NCBI GenBank assembly: GCA_963579025.1
Contig: CAUZFZ010000143.1
Coordinates: 1-27,790 of the forward strand
Length of the DNA stretch: 27,790 nucleotides
Direction of reading: 5' to 3'
Source: CAUZFZ01 sp963579025
GTDB lineage: Bacteria > Planctomycetota > Planctomycetia > Planctomycetales > Planctomycetaceae
In this document: one piece after another, positions 8,431 to 17,988 of the stretch
Position numbering within the stretch: the first letter of the stretch is position 1
Layout: each line of letters starts with the position of its first letter
Made by a program: the position numbers and the translations under genes
Notes under the pieces: model-generated
Database searches by the model: none
Told to the model about the DNA's origin: nothing
What the model saw: only the letters and a program-made list of their open reading frames with translations

Positions 8431-11400
8431 TCAATGGTTGAACAGGAACTCGGGCGTATTGATCAAGGCCCATGTCAGGTCCTGTGCTGTTGTCAGCCGC
8501 AGACTGACAAGCTGCTTGTCGCTGAATCCGACATCCTTGCGGAGCTGCAGCAGCCGCGGATCATCCGGCACCGGCCGAGTGACAAACGCCAGTGACTTCT
8601 TCCGCTGCGTCACACCCGAATCCTCGGGGACAGGTGCCTTTGCCGTGGCGACGGCTTTCTGCTGGTTGACCAGCCCAGCGTCCGACTTCTGGAACCAGGC
8701 CCGCACCGTTTCCTTCTGCTCGTCAGTCCGTTCCTCCTCAGGAGTCGCTGCGATTGACTGCAGACTTTCTGGCAGGCTCAAGCCCGGAGCCTTCTTCGTC
8801 GTGGCCGAAATGCGGAAGCGACCCAGCAGATGTTCTTTCGCCGAATGATTCTGATGGATGACGAACTTGAGCACCGTGCCTTCATCCGTACCAAGAGGCG
8901 TCTTCGTCTCGAACGTCGCCCAGTGAATCACGCCGCCAGCGGTGGCAATGGCCCACGAATTCTGGTTTCCCGCGTTGCCGTCAATCGCCAGGGCGACATT
9001 GAATCCGGCCTGCAGGAAATCGGCCTTTGCGTTTTGCAGAGCGATCTTCTTCAGGTCTTTGGACTCCAGTAACGAGGCGGCCTGCACCTCAAATTCCGTG
9101 ACGACGAAGTTGCCGTTCTCCGGAATGCCCGGGCCGATTCCCTTCTCCTTCTTGTAGGGAATCGCTTCGACGCGGAACCCAGTGATGCCTGTCAGAGTGG
9201 TTTCCACCGTGATTGTGTACGCTCCCTGGTTGGCCTTGCCTGTCGCCTGGATGGACCCGTCATCCTGTTTTTCCAGCTTGATGTTCCCAGTCGCGGCCAG
9301 AGTGGCTGGTTCCAGCACGTGCCATTCGACGTTGCCCTGCTTCTTCAGGAATTCGGCCGACTTGACGACAAGCGCTTCCTGGTATTTCTTCAGGCTCGCG
9401 TCTGCCGCGGCAATCTTCTGCTCCCGCTGTTTCGCCAGTTCTGCGAGCTTAGGTTCGATCTGTTTCTGATGTGCCTCGAGATCGGCAGTTGCCGTCTTAA
9501 TGGTGTCCTGACGCTGCTGTTCCAGCTTCGGCTTCTCTTCGGTCCACCACGTTTCGCGGTTGCCGCTTTGTGCGACAAGCTCTTCGTGATCACCTTGAAT
9601 AGCCGCCATGGCCGCCAGAACAAGGTCGATTTCCTCGTCACTCGCTTGTCGATTCAGAACACGCAGGAAGATCGCATTCATCAGCTTGCGGTCGTCAGCC
9701 TCGGCCGCGACCAGCTTTGTGAGCGCGTTGTTCGGATCGGAAATCGCATTACCGAGTGTCGGTCCGCTGACCAGCGCCATCACGGGACCGAGCGCCATTC
9801 CAGCCGAACGCTCGCATTCACAGGAACTCTCTCGCGCCGGGCGTCCGAAGTTGGCGAGAAAACCATCCGGAAGCTTGACTCCCGCATCCGGAATCTGAGC
9901 CGCACGAGTACCCGGTGGTACTCCGGGGATCTTCGGTTGCGAACCGGTCACCGTGTGAATGGCATCGAACAGGACTTCAGCAGTCAGACGTTTGGGAATC
10001 GCGTGCGAGTAGTTTGTCTTGTCGTCCGCGTTCCATTCGTTGGTCGCCATCGTCACCTGATATGTGCGTGAGCGGCAAATGGTTCGCATCAGCTCACGCA
10101 CGTTGAAGCCACCTTCGACAAACTTCTGCGTCATCGCGTCCAGCAGCTCGGGATTCGTCGGCGGGTTGCCAGCGCGGATGTCGTCGAGAGGCTCGATCAG
10201 ACCGACGCCCAGCAGATAACCCCAAACGCGATTCACGTAACTCTTCGCAAAATACTGGTTGTTCGGAGAAGTGATCCAGGCAGCCAGTTGCTGGCGACGC
10301 GAAGCGTTCTCTGGGGCTTCAAAGTCGCACTCAAACGGGAATTGCGGCGGCGTGATTGCACCCGTGCGATCGTGTGTGATGTCGCCATCCTTCTTGTCGA
10401 ACACAACTTCATACAGTGGCTTGGCACCTTCGACCGCCGTTCCGCCGATACGTGTCTTGCCCGACGCAGGGTCCGCTTTCAGGCCGAATTGAGCAAAGAA
10501 CGCGGCGGTCTCGTAGTACTGATCCTGAGTCCAACGCTCGAACGGGTGGTCGTGGCACTTGTTGCAGTTGAAGCGTACACCCAGCCACAGATGGGTCGTG
10601 TTCTCCATCGTCTCGGCGGGTTTTCGCGTGATCTTGTAGTAGGCCGCTGGTGGATTGTCTTTGTTGGAACCGCTGGCTGTCAGCACCTTACGTGCGAATT
10701 CGTCATACGGCGTGTTGGATGCCACCTCGTTGCGGATCCAGTCACGGAATGCCATCGATCCCTGCGGCGCCAGGTACTTCCGATTGACCTGCAGCAGGTC
10801 GGCCCACTTGTTGGACCAGTGATCGATGAAGTCGTCGGTGCCGATCAGCTTGTCGACCAGCGCGTATCGTTTCTCCTGCGTATCGGTTTTGTCCGCCACG
10901 AATGCCTGCACGGCTTCCGACGACGGCGGCAGGCCGGTGAGGTCCAGGTAGACGCGGCGGATGAATTCCGAATCGTTGCACAGGCCAGACGGAAGAATCT
11001 TCATCCGCTCCAGCTTCCGCGACACGTGCCCGTCGATGAAGTTCCACTCTTCGGGGGCCTGCCATTTGAAGCCGCTGCGGTCTCCCATCACGGTGACGGT
11101 TGTGGCGTCGTAACGACCTTCGAAACGTGCAAGAACAGGCGATTCACCACGACGTTCCGTTGTCACGAGACCGTTTCCGTCCGTATTTGCGACGTCCGTA
11201 TTACCACTGTCAATGAATGCCTCGGCGGTAACATCGACGACAACTCCATCGCCGTACGTTGCCAGCACCTGCATCTGCTGAGTGTCGCCGAGTTTCTGGA
11301 CGACGGGGTTCTTCGGTTTCAATTCGATGGACACGACCCGTGCCGCATCCAGATTGAGTTTGGCACCACCGCCGATCCAACCCGCAATGATGTTGTAGTA

Positions 11401-13182
11401 GTCAGACCCGTGCGGAGTGACCTGCCCGCCGATGTGCGGAATCGCTCCGGTTGCCTTCATGAGCATCAAGCTACTGTCCGGGCTGGCGATGTTTGCACGA
11501 CGGGACTTCAGTTCGTCGGTAAACGCGCGCGTGTCGTACAGCGGATCGTATCCGCGAAGCGAGAGCTTGAAGCCACCTTTACCGTCTTTGGCTCCGTGAC
11601 ACGTACCTGCATTACAGCCCAACTTTGAGAGCACGGGCATCACATCGCGGATGTAGTCCACCTCGGCGATCTCCCGCGTCACTTTCTGTAACGGGACAGA
11701 CACGAATTCAGTCGTCGGCTTACCGGTCTCTGTCTCATACACACGAACTTTTCCGTCGGAACCAGCGGCCACTACGTTTTTTCCGTCGGGCGAAAATCGA
11801 ACGGCGTAGATTCCCGATTCGTTGACTTCAATCTTTGCGACAACCGGCAGGGGCTTCTTCTGGTATGCGGCCAGCTTTTTCTTTTCCGGATCCGTCTGAG
11901 ACATGACGCGCTTCTGCAGGATTGCCTTGATGTCGGCCGGCGCGTTGGTGTCGACGTCGGTGTCATAGATAATGATGTCACCCGTGCCATCCAGACTGCT
12001 GCCAGCGACCGCGCGACGTCCGTCCGCGCTGTAGTCGACTCCGAAGACACGACCCCGAAGCGGAGCCAGCTCACGAATCAGATTCGCGTTGTCTCCGATG
12101 ACGCGCTTGGTGATGCGAAAGATGCGAAACAGCTTCGGCACGCCATCCGCGCCGCCGATAATGATTTCGTCGCGGGTCGGATGTGTGTCGACCGTCGCAA
12201 CGCCGCCCTTGAGTGCTCCGGGCGTGATCGACGTGACGTTGTCGATAAACCGCTGTGTGGCGACTTCGGTCAGCTTCGCGGTGCGATCGCGGCCCACGGA
12301 GATCACGTGGTCGCCTGACGGGTTCCAGACCGTGTCCAGAATCCAGCCGTTGGCAGCACCACTAAACAGCACCTGCTCGCCGGAATCGGCTTTGATGGCG
12401 CGCAGAGTGTTGTCGGAACATCCATAGGCAATGCGAGTTCCATCCGGTGACCAGCTCGCTCCGTAAAGCGTGTCGAACGTGTTGGTGTGCGACAGCAGCA
12501 ATTCCTGCTTCGCGACGTCCCAGACCTGAATCTCGCCCATGCGACCCGGATTGCCACCAGCCGTGGCCAGCTTCGTTCCATCGGGTGAAAAGCGAACGGA
12601 TTCGATGCGGTCGGACAGACCAATCAGCCGGCCAACCAGTTCCGATCCGTCCGCCTTGTGCAACAGGACTTCGTGATACCCTGCGACGGCGATCAAAGCA
12701 CCATCGGGCGAAACGTCGACCGACGTGATAGCCGGGGGCAGCACATACTTCGGCGGGTTGTCTTTGTCGTATCGCACTTCCGCATTCTCAGGCGTGTCGT
12801 TCGCGGCTCCCTGCTCGATCCATTTTCGGACCAGCTCGATCTCACTGGCATGCAGTGGCGGTTTGCCCTTGGGCATCTCGGCCTTGCCGTCTTCAGGAGT
12901 GATCATCTGCACGAGATAACTGTCGTCCGGCTTCCCAGGCACGACCGCTGGCTCTTCGCTTTCACCGGGCTTCATGAGCAGTTCGAACGACGTCATCTGA
13001 TATGAGCCGCTGGTCTTCGCGGGCTGGTGACATCCCTGACAGTGGGCCTGAAAAATCGGACGCACCTGTCGGTAGAAGCTGACCTTGTCCGAGTCGGCCT
13101 CGAGTGAGTCCTGGGCCAGAACAGGTCCAGTCAGAGTCAGCAGGAGACCAGTCAGCAGCGTACGAGAGAATGCAACATTCAT
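8431..13182 (-). CDS. Secreted PSCyt1-WD40-PSCyt2-PSD1 mega-protein
   Basis: The ATG at 13182 starts a 1583-residue protein with AGGG at proper spacing and an immediate signal peptide (FSRTLLTGLLLTLTGPVLAQ). The frame is open upstream to 13488, but that extension has no export signal at its start. In order the protein has: a cytochrome-c-like domain with CQGCH (about 48-52); a WD40 propeller region (about 150-485, units such as VRFSPDGTKLATAGG); a PSCyt1-type motif CNAGTCH (about 521); a bacterial Ig-like/BIG2-like stretch (about 617-700); PSCyt2/DUF1549 (about 710-960) with CNKCHDHP near 873; and PSD1/DUF1553 (about 960-1583). The PSD1 part is interrupted by a coiled coil (about 1209-1275) and a beta-rich, discoidin-like insertion. 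It ends NTPEFLFNH. This modular architecture is a planctomycete hallmark. The role is presumed periplasmic or surface, redox-linked, and otherwise unknown. Confidence 0.94.
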   Translation of the reverse strand: MNVAFSRTLLTGLLLTLTGPVLAQDSLEADSDKVSFYRQVRPIFQAHCQGCHQPAKTSGSYQMTSFELLMKPGESEEPAVVPGKPDDSYLVQMITPEDGKAEMPKGKPPLHASEIELVRKWIEQGAANDTPENAEVRYDKDNPPKYVLPPAITSVDVSPDGALIAVAGYHEVLLHKADGSELVGRLIGLSDRIESVRFSPDGTKLATAGGNPGRMGEIQVWDVAKQELLLSHTNTFDTLYGASWSPDGTRIAYGCSDNTLRAIKADSGEQVLFSGAANGWILDTVWNPSGDHVISVGRDRTAKLTEVATQRFIDNVTSITPGALKGGVATVDTHPTRDEIIIGGADGVPKLFRIFRITKRVIGDNANLIRELAPLRGRVFGVDYSADGRRAVAGSSLDGTGDIIIYDTDVDTNAPADIKAILQKRVMSQTDPEKKKLAAYQKKPLPVVAKIEVNESGIYAVRFSPDGKNVVAAGSDGKVRVYETETGKPTTEFVSVPLQKVTREIAEVDYIRDVMPVLSKLGCNAGTCHGAKDGKGGFKLSLRGYDPLYDTRAFTDELKSRRANIASPDSSLMLMKATGAIPHIGGQVTPHGSDYYNIIAGWIGGGAKLNLDAARVVSIELKPKNPVVQKLGDTQQMQVLATYGDGVVVDVTAEAFIDSGNTDVANTDGNGLVTTERRGESPVLARFEGRYDATTVTVMGDRSGFKWQAPEEWNFIDGHVSRKLERMKILPSGLCNDSEFIRRVYLDLTGLPPSSEAVQAFVADKTDTQEKRYALVDKLIGTDDFIDHWSNKWADLLQVNRKYLAPQGSMAFRDWIRNEVASNTPYDEFARKVLTASGSNKDNPPAAYYKITRKPAETMENTTHLWLGVRFNCNKCHDHPFERWTQDQYYETAAFFAQFGLKADPASGKTRIGGTAVEGAKPLYEVVFDKKDGDITHDRTGAITPPQFPFECDFEAPENASRRQQLAAWITSPNNQYFAKSYVNRVWGYLLGVGLIEPLDDIRAGNPPTNPELLDAMTQKFVEGGFNVRELMRTICRSRTYQVTMATNEWNADDKTNYSHAIPKRLTAEVLFDAIHTVTGSQPKIPGVPPGTRAAQIPDAGVKLPDGFLANFGRPARESSCECERSAGMALGPVMALVSGPTLGNAISDPNNALTKLVAAEADDRKLMNAIFLRVLNRQASDEEIDLVLAAMAAIQGDHEELVAQSGNRETWWTEEKPKLEQQRQDTIKTATADLEAHQKQIEPKLAELAKQREQKIAAADASLKKYQEALVVKSAEFLKKQGNVEWHVLEPATLAATGNIKLEKQDDGSIQATGKANQGAYTITVETTLTGITGFRVEAIPYKKEKGIGPGIPENGNFVVTEFEVQAASLLESKDLKKIALQNAKADFLQAGFNVALAIDGNAGNQNSWAIATAGGVIHWATFETKTPLGTDEGTVLKFVIHQNHSAKEHLLGRFRISATTKKAPGLSLPESLQSIAATPEEERTDEQKETVRAWFQKSDAGLVNQQKAVATAKAPVPEDSGVTQRKKSLAFVTRPVPDDPRLLQLRKDVGFSDKQLVSLRLTTAQDLTWALINTPEFLFNH

Positions 13183-13481
13183 TTCGTTACCCTGTAGCGT
13201 CTGGGAGGCCCGAACTGCGGGGCTTCCGTGCGGATGGATCCGAGGGAACGTCAGTAAAGCACGGTAAGGCTGGACGACGTTGCGTATCAGGGAAGATTGG
13301 CCCCTGATCGATTGTTTGTGGCGGGGAGCCAAGGCGGGAGAATCAAGCACCGAAGCTACCAGTTCAAAACTGGAACCGCAACTGCCTGTCCGCTGAGTGA
13401 AGACGTAAAACGGCACGCATCCCGGTCCGTCTTGCTCCTGTTGTTTTTCGATAGATATCTCAGCCATTGCCGGAGCCATAC
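13183..13481. promoter_or_regulatory. Divergent intergenic region
   Basis: This 299-base spacer lies between two divergent genes and must hold both promoters. Shine-Dalgarno-like AGGG serves the minus gene and GGAG (13472-13475) serves the plus gene. I see no clear operator, hairpin or promoter consensus. Confidence 0.5.
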
Positions 13482-13970
13482 ATGGCACGTACGGAATCCG
13501 ATCGGGAAGACCTGATTCGGGAAGCGACCGCGCTGAAGCAGCGTGTCGAGTGGGACGTACCTGGCGAGCCAGAACCGGTCGTCACGGGGTTCAAACGTGA
13601 TGGCAGCCTGTCGGTGTATTTTGGTCAGGATCCGGTCTACCAGTTCAATCCGGCCGGGCAACTGCGGCGAGCCTACGTGGGTGATTTCCTGTACCGAACT
13701 CAGGGAGACACGCTGGCGCGTCTGCATCGCGAGCGAACGGCAGATGAGACCACACTGATTCGGCACGATCTGGCCGTGGATGGGCTCGCCGCATTCGTAA
13801 CCGCGATGCGGTCGCGATTGACCCACTTAACCAACTGCATCGATGATGAATCAGGCACAATCCTCAGACAGGTCATCGAGGGTGATGCACCAGATTTCGC
13901 GGCCGCGCTTCGCCTAACCCTGAACGCTGATCCATGGATCGCAGTGGCGATCCCCACGCGACGGCTCTGA
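13482..13970 (+). CDS. Conserved hypothetical protein (162 aa)
   Basis: The start at 13482 (MARTESDREDL) is set by GGAG seven bases upstream; an in-frame ATG at 13467 is less well placed. The 162-residue product is soluble, with no signal peptide. It has a charged helical N-terminus and a compact beta-rich segment, VVTGFKRDGSLSVYFGQDPV..F, followed by LRRAYVGDFLYRTQGDTLARL. The pattern looks like a small conserved family that I associate with planctomycetes, but I know of no function. It is followed after 67 bases by the SGNH hydrolase gene on the same strand, so the two may be cotranscribed. No catalytic residues are evident. Confidence 0.85.
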   Translation: MARTESDREDLIREATALKQRVEWDVPGEPEPVVTGFKRDGSLSVYFGQDPVYQFNPAGQLRRAYVGDFLYRTQGDTLARLHRERTADETTLIRHDLAVDGLAAFVTAMRSRLTHLTNCIDDESGTILRQVIEGDAPDFAAALRLTLNADPWIAVAIPTRRL

Positions 13971-14037
13971 GGCGCAGCCCCGCAACCAGGGCCTTGCGGG
14001 ACGCGACTCACCAACATGACGCGTTCGATACCAGCTT

Positions 14038-15123
14038 ATGAAAAGACATCCGCAATCTCCGACGTCCGTAAGAGCGGCCAGGTCAGACCAGTCGAGGCTG
14101 GCTCGGATTCCGCGAGGAATGCGGTGGTTCGTCTACTCCACGTATCTGTTAGTTCTGGCGATTGCGGGAATCGAACTGTTCTGGTGGCTGAAGTTTGATT
14201 CGGTCTCGTGGGACAAAGTGAACGAAGCAGATGCCGTCTGGAAGAACTACTACCGCGAGTTGTGGAGGTCAGGCGCCGTCCACGCCGAGTCGTCTCCGCA
14301 GGATCAGATCATTGACATCCTGTTGCTGGGTGGATCAGTTCTGGAACAGACCGGAGACCTGTGGGAAGCAGAGGTCACTCGACAGACGGGACGGAAAGCT
14401 CGCGTTTTCAACGTCGCCGTATCAGCACATACCTCGCGCGATTCGAGAATCAAGTACTCGCGACTGGCAAGTCGGAAATTCGACTGGGTTGTTGTGTATC
14501 ACGGCATCAACGACGTGCGCATGAACTACACAACAGACGCGGACTTTCGCGACGACTACACGCATTGCGACTGGTACCACGGATTTGAAAGGTGTCGCAA
14601 GCTGGGACGTTTGAAGGTCATTGACGTAACCGACAGCGTCGTCACGGCTCTGATGACGCGGGATGGTCCGTCGCCCGACCTTTACCCCCTGGGACGTACG
14701 CTTCGGACACCGGTCCCGTTCGGTGAGAACCTTGCGGCAATCGCCACCCAGGCAACAAGCGCAAATGCGAAAGTTGTGCTGATGACATTCGCATGGCACC
14801 TGCCGGCTGACTACACCGCAGCAGCGTTCGCCAGCGGACAGCTTGATTATGGCGAGGGTACTTTTTCCATGCTGGCAGAAGACTGGGGTGAGCCGTCTCA
14901 GATACCCGGTGTGCTGCGAGCACAGAACGAGCAGATTCGCCGTGTGGTGACCGAGCATTCGACAGGAGGCAGTATCGTGCTTGTCGACCAGGCGGAACTG
15001 ATGCAGCGAGGCTCAGCAAACTTCAGCGACATCTGCCACCTCACACCAGATGGGTGTCAGCGATTCGTCCAACACGCCGTTCGAGCAGCCGCGCAGCAGT
15101 TTGGCGAGCTTAACCCCATGTAA
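14038..15123 (+). CDS. Membrane-anchored SGNH/GDSL-type hydrolase
   Basis: This 361-residue protein has a short basic cytoplasmic N-terminus, one transmembrane helix (about residues 31-50, YSTYLLVLAIAGIELFWWL) and an external SGNH-hydrolase fold. Block I is ILLLGGSVLE with the nucleophile Ser100 (GGS instead of the classical GDS). Block III is GIND (156-159). Block V is DICHL, with Asp331 and His334 completing the triad. Proteins of this type deacylate or deacetylate esters such as cell-surface polysaccharide substituents; the substrate here is unknown. A second ATG at 14119 (MRWFVYS) would place the helix right at the N-terminus, but it has no spaced ribosome site. The start at 14038 also lacks an obvious one, so it could be coupled to the gene upstream. 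Confidence 0.85.
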   Translation: MKRHPQSPTSVRAARSDQSRLARIPRGMRWFVYSTYLLVLAIAGIELFWWLKFDSVSWDKVNEADAVWKNYYRELWRSGAVHAESSPQDQIIDILLLGGSVLEQTGDLWEAEVTRQTGRKARVFNVAVSAHTSRDSRIKYSRLASRKFDWVVVYHGINDVRMNYTTDADFRDDYTHCDWYHGFERCRKLGRLKVIDVTDSVVTALMTRDGPSPDLYPLGRTLRTPVPFGENLAAIATQATSANAKVVLMTFAWHLPADYTAAAFASGQLDYGEGTFSMLAEDWGEPSQIPGVLRAQNEQIRRVVTEHSTGGSIVLVDQAELMQRGSANFSDICHLTPDGCQRFVQHAVRAAAQQFGELNPM

Positions 15124-15190
15124 GAACTGGACTCATCGAGTCGCGATTCTGCCCCACACGGCGGAGCCAGAACCAATCAGTAGCGGAACT

Positions 15191-15232
15191 CGCCAGGAGT
15201 TTCGGCCGAGTTCGCCGCCGAAAGTCCTGGCG
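15191..15232. repeat. Inverted repeat in 3' spacer
   Basis: CGCCAGGAGTTTCGGC (15191-15206) faces GCCGAAAGTCCTGGCG (15217-15232), with one mismatch and a 10-nt loop. It lies in the 294-base spacer between the convergent SGNH gene and ilvC. The rest of that spacer (15124-15417) shows no gene. It is likely another dispersed palindrome family, or a terminator hairpin without a U-tract. Confidence 0.75.
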
Positions 15233-15367
15233 ACTTTCGCTACGTCAGAAATCCTGAACATCTTGCGCAGGATTTCATTGATAAGAGACTACGCGGCTTC
15301 TGAGACAAGTTCAGAAGCCAGGGCCGCTGCGCGGCAGCGGGAGTAAGAATCACGAGGCGCGACAACA

Positions 15368-15399
15368 GTACGCCCGACAGCGTGAACTGCCGGGCGTAC
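15368..15399 (-). terminator. Hairpin downstream of ilvC
   Basis: GTACGCCCG (15368-15376) pairs with CGGGCGTAC (15391-15399). Looser flanking complementarity (GCGACA / TGTCGC) could extend the stem. It lies 19 bases after the ilvC stop in the minus direction. There is no U-run, so it could be a Rho-dependent or RNA-stabilising end rather than a classic intrinsic terminator. Confidence 0.6.
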
Positions 15400-15417
15400 C
15401 GATGTCGCGAATCTGAG

Positions 15418-16422
<1,005 letters not shown>

Positions 16423-16472
16423 AATGGACTTTCAGTTCGTTCTGACACGTGACCGTGTTTTGAATTGCCTCT

Positions 16473-16629
16473 CGTTCCAACGCTCAGCGTTGGAACGCAC
16501 ACTTGGACGCTTTGCGTCCCGTCATTCCTGATTATTCCCGCCACCACCCGATATTCGTTCGCCCCGGCGTCGGTTCCCGGACGGGACGCGGAGCGTCCTG
16601 GGGGCATTCCAACGCAGAGCGTTGGAATG
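16473..16629. repeat. Pair of composite palindromic elements in inverted orientation
   Basis: The left unit has the 25-bp palindrome around TTCCAACGCTCAGCGTTGGAA (16473-16497), followed by GGACGCTTTGCGTCC (16505-16519). The right unit, read on the other strand, has the same order: CATTCCAACGC..GCGTTGGAATG (16605-16629) and GGGACGCGGAGCGTCC (16583-16598). The two units of about 50 bp are thus inverted copies around a roughly 60-bp centre. They occupy nearly the whole ilvN-ilvC spacer. They resemble REP/MITE-like repeats of planctomycetes. Confidence 0.88.
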
Positions 16630-16633
16630 AATG

Positions 16634-17164
16634 CTAGCCGACCGTCGGATCCTCGTGAGCGGCACGCTCGGCAATGTCGACCGTCTCCTCATTCGACCGC
16701 AGTAAGGCAACTCGTCCGGTGCGGACCATCTCCAGAATTCCCATCGGTCGCACCAGATCGATGAATGCTTCCAGCTTCTTCTCCTGACCGGAGATTTCGA
16801 TCATCACGTGACCGGCACTCACATCCACGATCCGTCCACGGAACACGTCGACCAGTTCTCTGATCTCGCTCCGCGTGCTACCGGATGCGTTGACTTTCAT
16901 CAGCATCAGGTCGCGCTCAACAAACTCACGACCCGCGAAATCGATCACTCGCACCACGGTGACCAGCTTTTCAAGCTGTTTGCGGACCTGGTCGAGAACG
17001 CGGTTGTCGCCACTGACAACGAATGTGACCCGCGAGAATTCCGCGTTTTCAGTTTCTCCAACAGCAAGGCTTTCGATATTGAATGCACGCGATGCGAGCA
17101 TTCCCGATATCTGCGCGAGCACTCCCGGCTGGTTGACGACCAGTGCGGAGAGAACGTGTTTCAT
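16634..17164 (-). CDS. ilvN: Acetolactate synthase small (regulatory) subunit
   Basis: This 176-residue protein has an N-terminal ACT domain (about 4-75; MKHVLSALVVNQPGVLAQIS, then GMLASRAFNIESL) and the C-terminal domain typical of IlvN/IlvH (about 85-160). It binds valine for feedback control and stimulates the catalytic subunit IlvB, which makes 2-acetolactate, the IlvC substrate. The length is normal for the family. It precedes ilvC on the same strand, so the two are probably one transcription unit. No ilvB is present in this window, so the catalytic subunit must lie elsewhere. A terminator-like hairpin lies 35 bases upstream of its ATG. Upstream of that, the chromosome is disturbed by an ABC-gene fragment and the TIR gene. 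Confidence 0.96.
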   Translation of the reverse strand: MKHVLSALVVNQPGVLAQISGMLASRAFNIESLAVGETENAEFSRVTFVVSGDNRVLDQVRKQLEKLVTVVRVIDFAGREFVERDLMLMKVNASGSTRSEIRELVDVFRGRIVDVSAGHVMIEISGQEKKLEAFIDLVRPMGILEMVRTGRVALLRSNEETVDIAERAAHEDPTVG

Positions 17165-17199
17165 AAGAGCCGCCGAAAAAACGCCGATGACGACAAAAA

Positions 17200-17218
17200 C
17201 CCGGGAGTTTCACCCGGG
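17200..17218 (-). terminator. Terminator-like hairpin in ilvN leader (possible attenuator)
   Basis: Read on the minus strand, CCCGGG-TGAAACT-CCCGGG is followed directly by TTTTTG, a 6-bp all-GC stem with a U-run, 35 bases before the ilvN ATG. It could attenuate ilvN, or end transcripts coming from upstream. No leader peptide rich in Ile, Leu or Val codons was found. The stem also resembles the dispersed palindrome at 52-71, so it may simply be a repeat remnant. Confidence 0.55.
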
Positions 17219-17285
17219 AAACGAGCGAGGGAGTCTACCGACGGGCCGAGTGCCGGACAACGATCGGGATTCTGCAGCTCGTCTG

Positions 17286-17408
17286 TTCGTAGTAGCCGGA
17301 TTCATTCGGCGTCTTCGACGCACTGCTACGGCAGAGAAAGCCGGCATCCGCGCCGGACACTGGCGTTGGTCGACTGGATAACAGCCGGACAAGTCCGGCT
17401 ACTACGAA
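17286..17408. repeat. 15-bp inverted repeats bracketing the ABC fragment edge
   Basis: TTCGTAGTAGCCGGA (17286-17300) is perfectly complementary to TCCGGCTACTACGAA (17394-17408), with 93 bases between. The right arm overlaps the last codons of the ABC-ATPase fragment starting at 17402. An inner GCCGGACAAGTCCGGC hairpin lies at the right arm. It may be a small repeat element that marks a rearrangement edge. The stretch 17219-17401 has no convincing gene. Confidence 0.7.
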
Positions 17409-17625
17409 CCTTCGATCCGTCCGTCGCGAATCTGAATCGTGCGGTCCGCCCGTTCGGCAGCAACAGGATCGTGCGTGACCAGCAGCACGGCACCGCCATT
17501 GGTCACGAACTCGCGGAGATACTTCAGCACGGTCTGCGAATTCTCGTAGTCAAGGTTTCCGGTCGGCTCATCAGCGAGCAGCAGTTTCGGCCGGTTGAAC
17601 AGGGTTCGGGACAAATAGACTCGGA
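17402..17625 (-). pseudogene. C-terminal fragment of LolD/MacB-type ABC ATPase
   Basis: This fragment encodes the last roughly 72 residues of an ABC ATPase: LFNRPKLLLADEPTGNLD (Walker B), the H-loop VTHDP and the ending DGRIEGS. It lacks Walker A and the signature motif, so it cannot be a working ATPase. At both DNA and protein level it closely matches residues about 150-222 of the intact ATPase at 22603-23271, including the stop codon position (TAG in CTACGA context). The frame stays open to an ATG at 17656, but the leading residues are unrelated to the family. It lies in the same orientation as the intact copy, on the other side of the TIR gene, and is therefore a flanking duplication. Confidence 0.9.
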
Positions 17626-17728
17626 CAGGCATTATTACAGAGGCAGAGGGAAACAAGATTCACCGCTTGACGTCATTCGGCCCGAGAGCTTTTTCCAAAC
17701 ATTGATGCGGAACGTCACAGACAACGGA
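17623..17728. repeat. Left copy of a ~106-bp degenerate direct repeat flanking the TIR gene
   Basis: This segment aligns with 22495-22600 almost without gaps. Shared blocks are GGACAGGCATT at the start, GCTTGACGT in the middle, and a TTG.TG.GG..AAC.TCAC.GAC pattern at the end. By eye roughly 60 percent of positions agree. It adjoins the ABC fragment on the left as the right copy adjoins the intact ABC gene. The stretch from here to the TIR start codon (17729-17988) shows no gene. Confidence 0.6.
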
Positions 17729-17988
17729 GTCGGCCCTGGCCGGACGAAGGCGGGTCAGCAATGCGACGCTGCCCGCGTGCGAGGAAATTGCAGTTTCGAA
17801 TATTCGAATTGGCGGCACGGCGGACGCGACCGGGCGTCCAAGCTGGAAAAGAGACCCGACTCCCTGCGTTTTTCCGAGCCCTGCAACACACACGTTCTGT
17901 GAGGTATCCGGATCTGATTCTAGGATCGGACAATGGCCATCGTTCGTGTCCGTTTCGCCAGAACCTTGAATCCGTAAACTGACACGCT

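Noticed and set aside
13183..13488. 102-residue N-terminal extension of the large PSCyt1-WD40-PSD1 protein
   Set aside because: It would place the signal peptide internally and overlap the divergent gene at 13482; the ATG at 13182 has a ribosome site and an immediate signal peptide.
17660..17893. Small minus-strand frame upstream of the ABC fragment as the missing N-terminus
   Set aside because: It contains no Walker A or other ABC motif; part of it reads through the degenerate 106-bp repeat.
16808..17902. 364-residue plus-strand frame over ilvN and the ABC fragment
   Set aside because: It runs antisense through two recognisable coding sequences and has no family resemblance.
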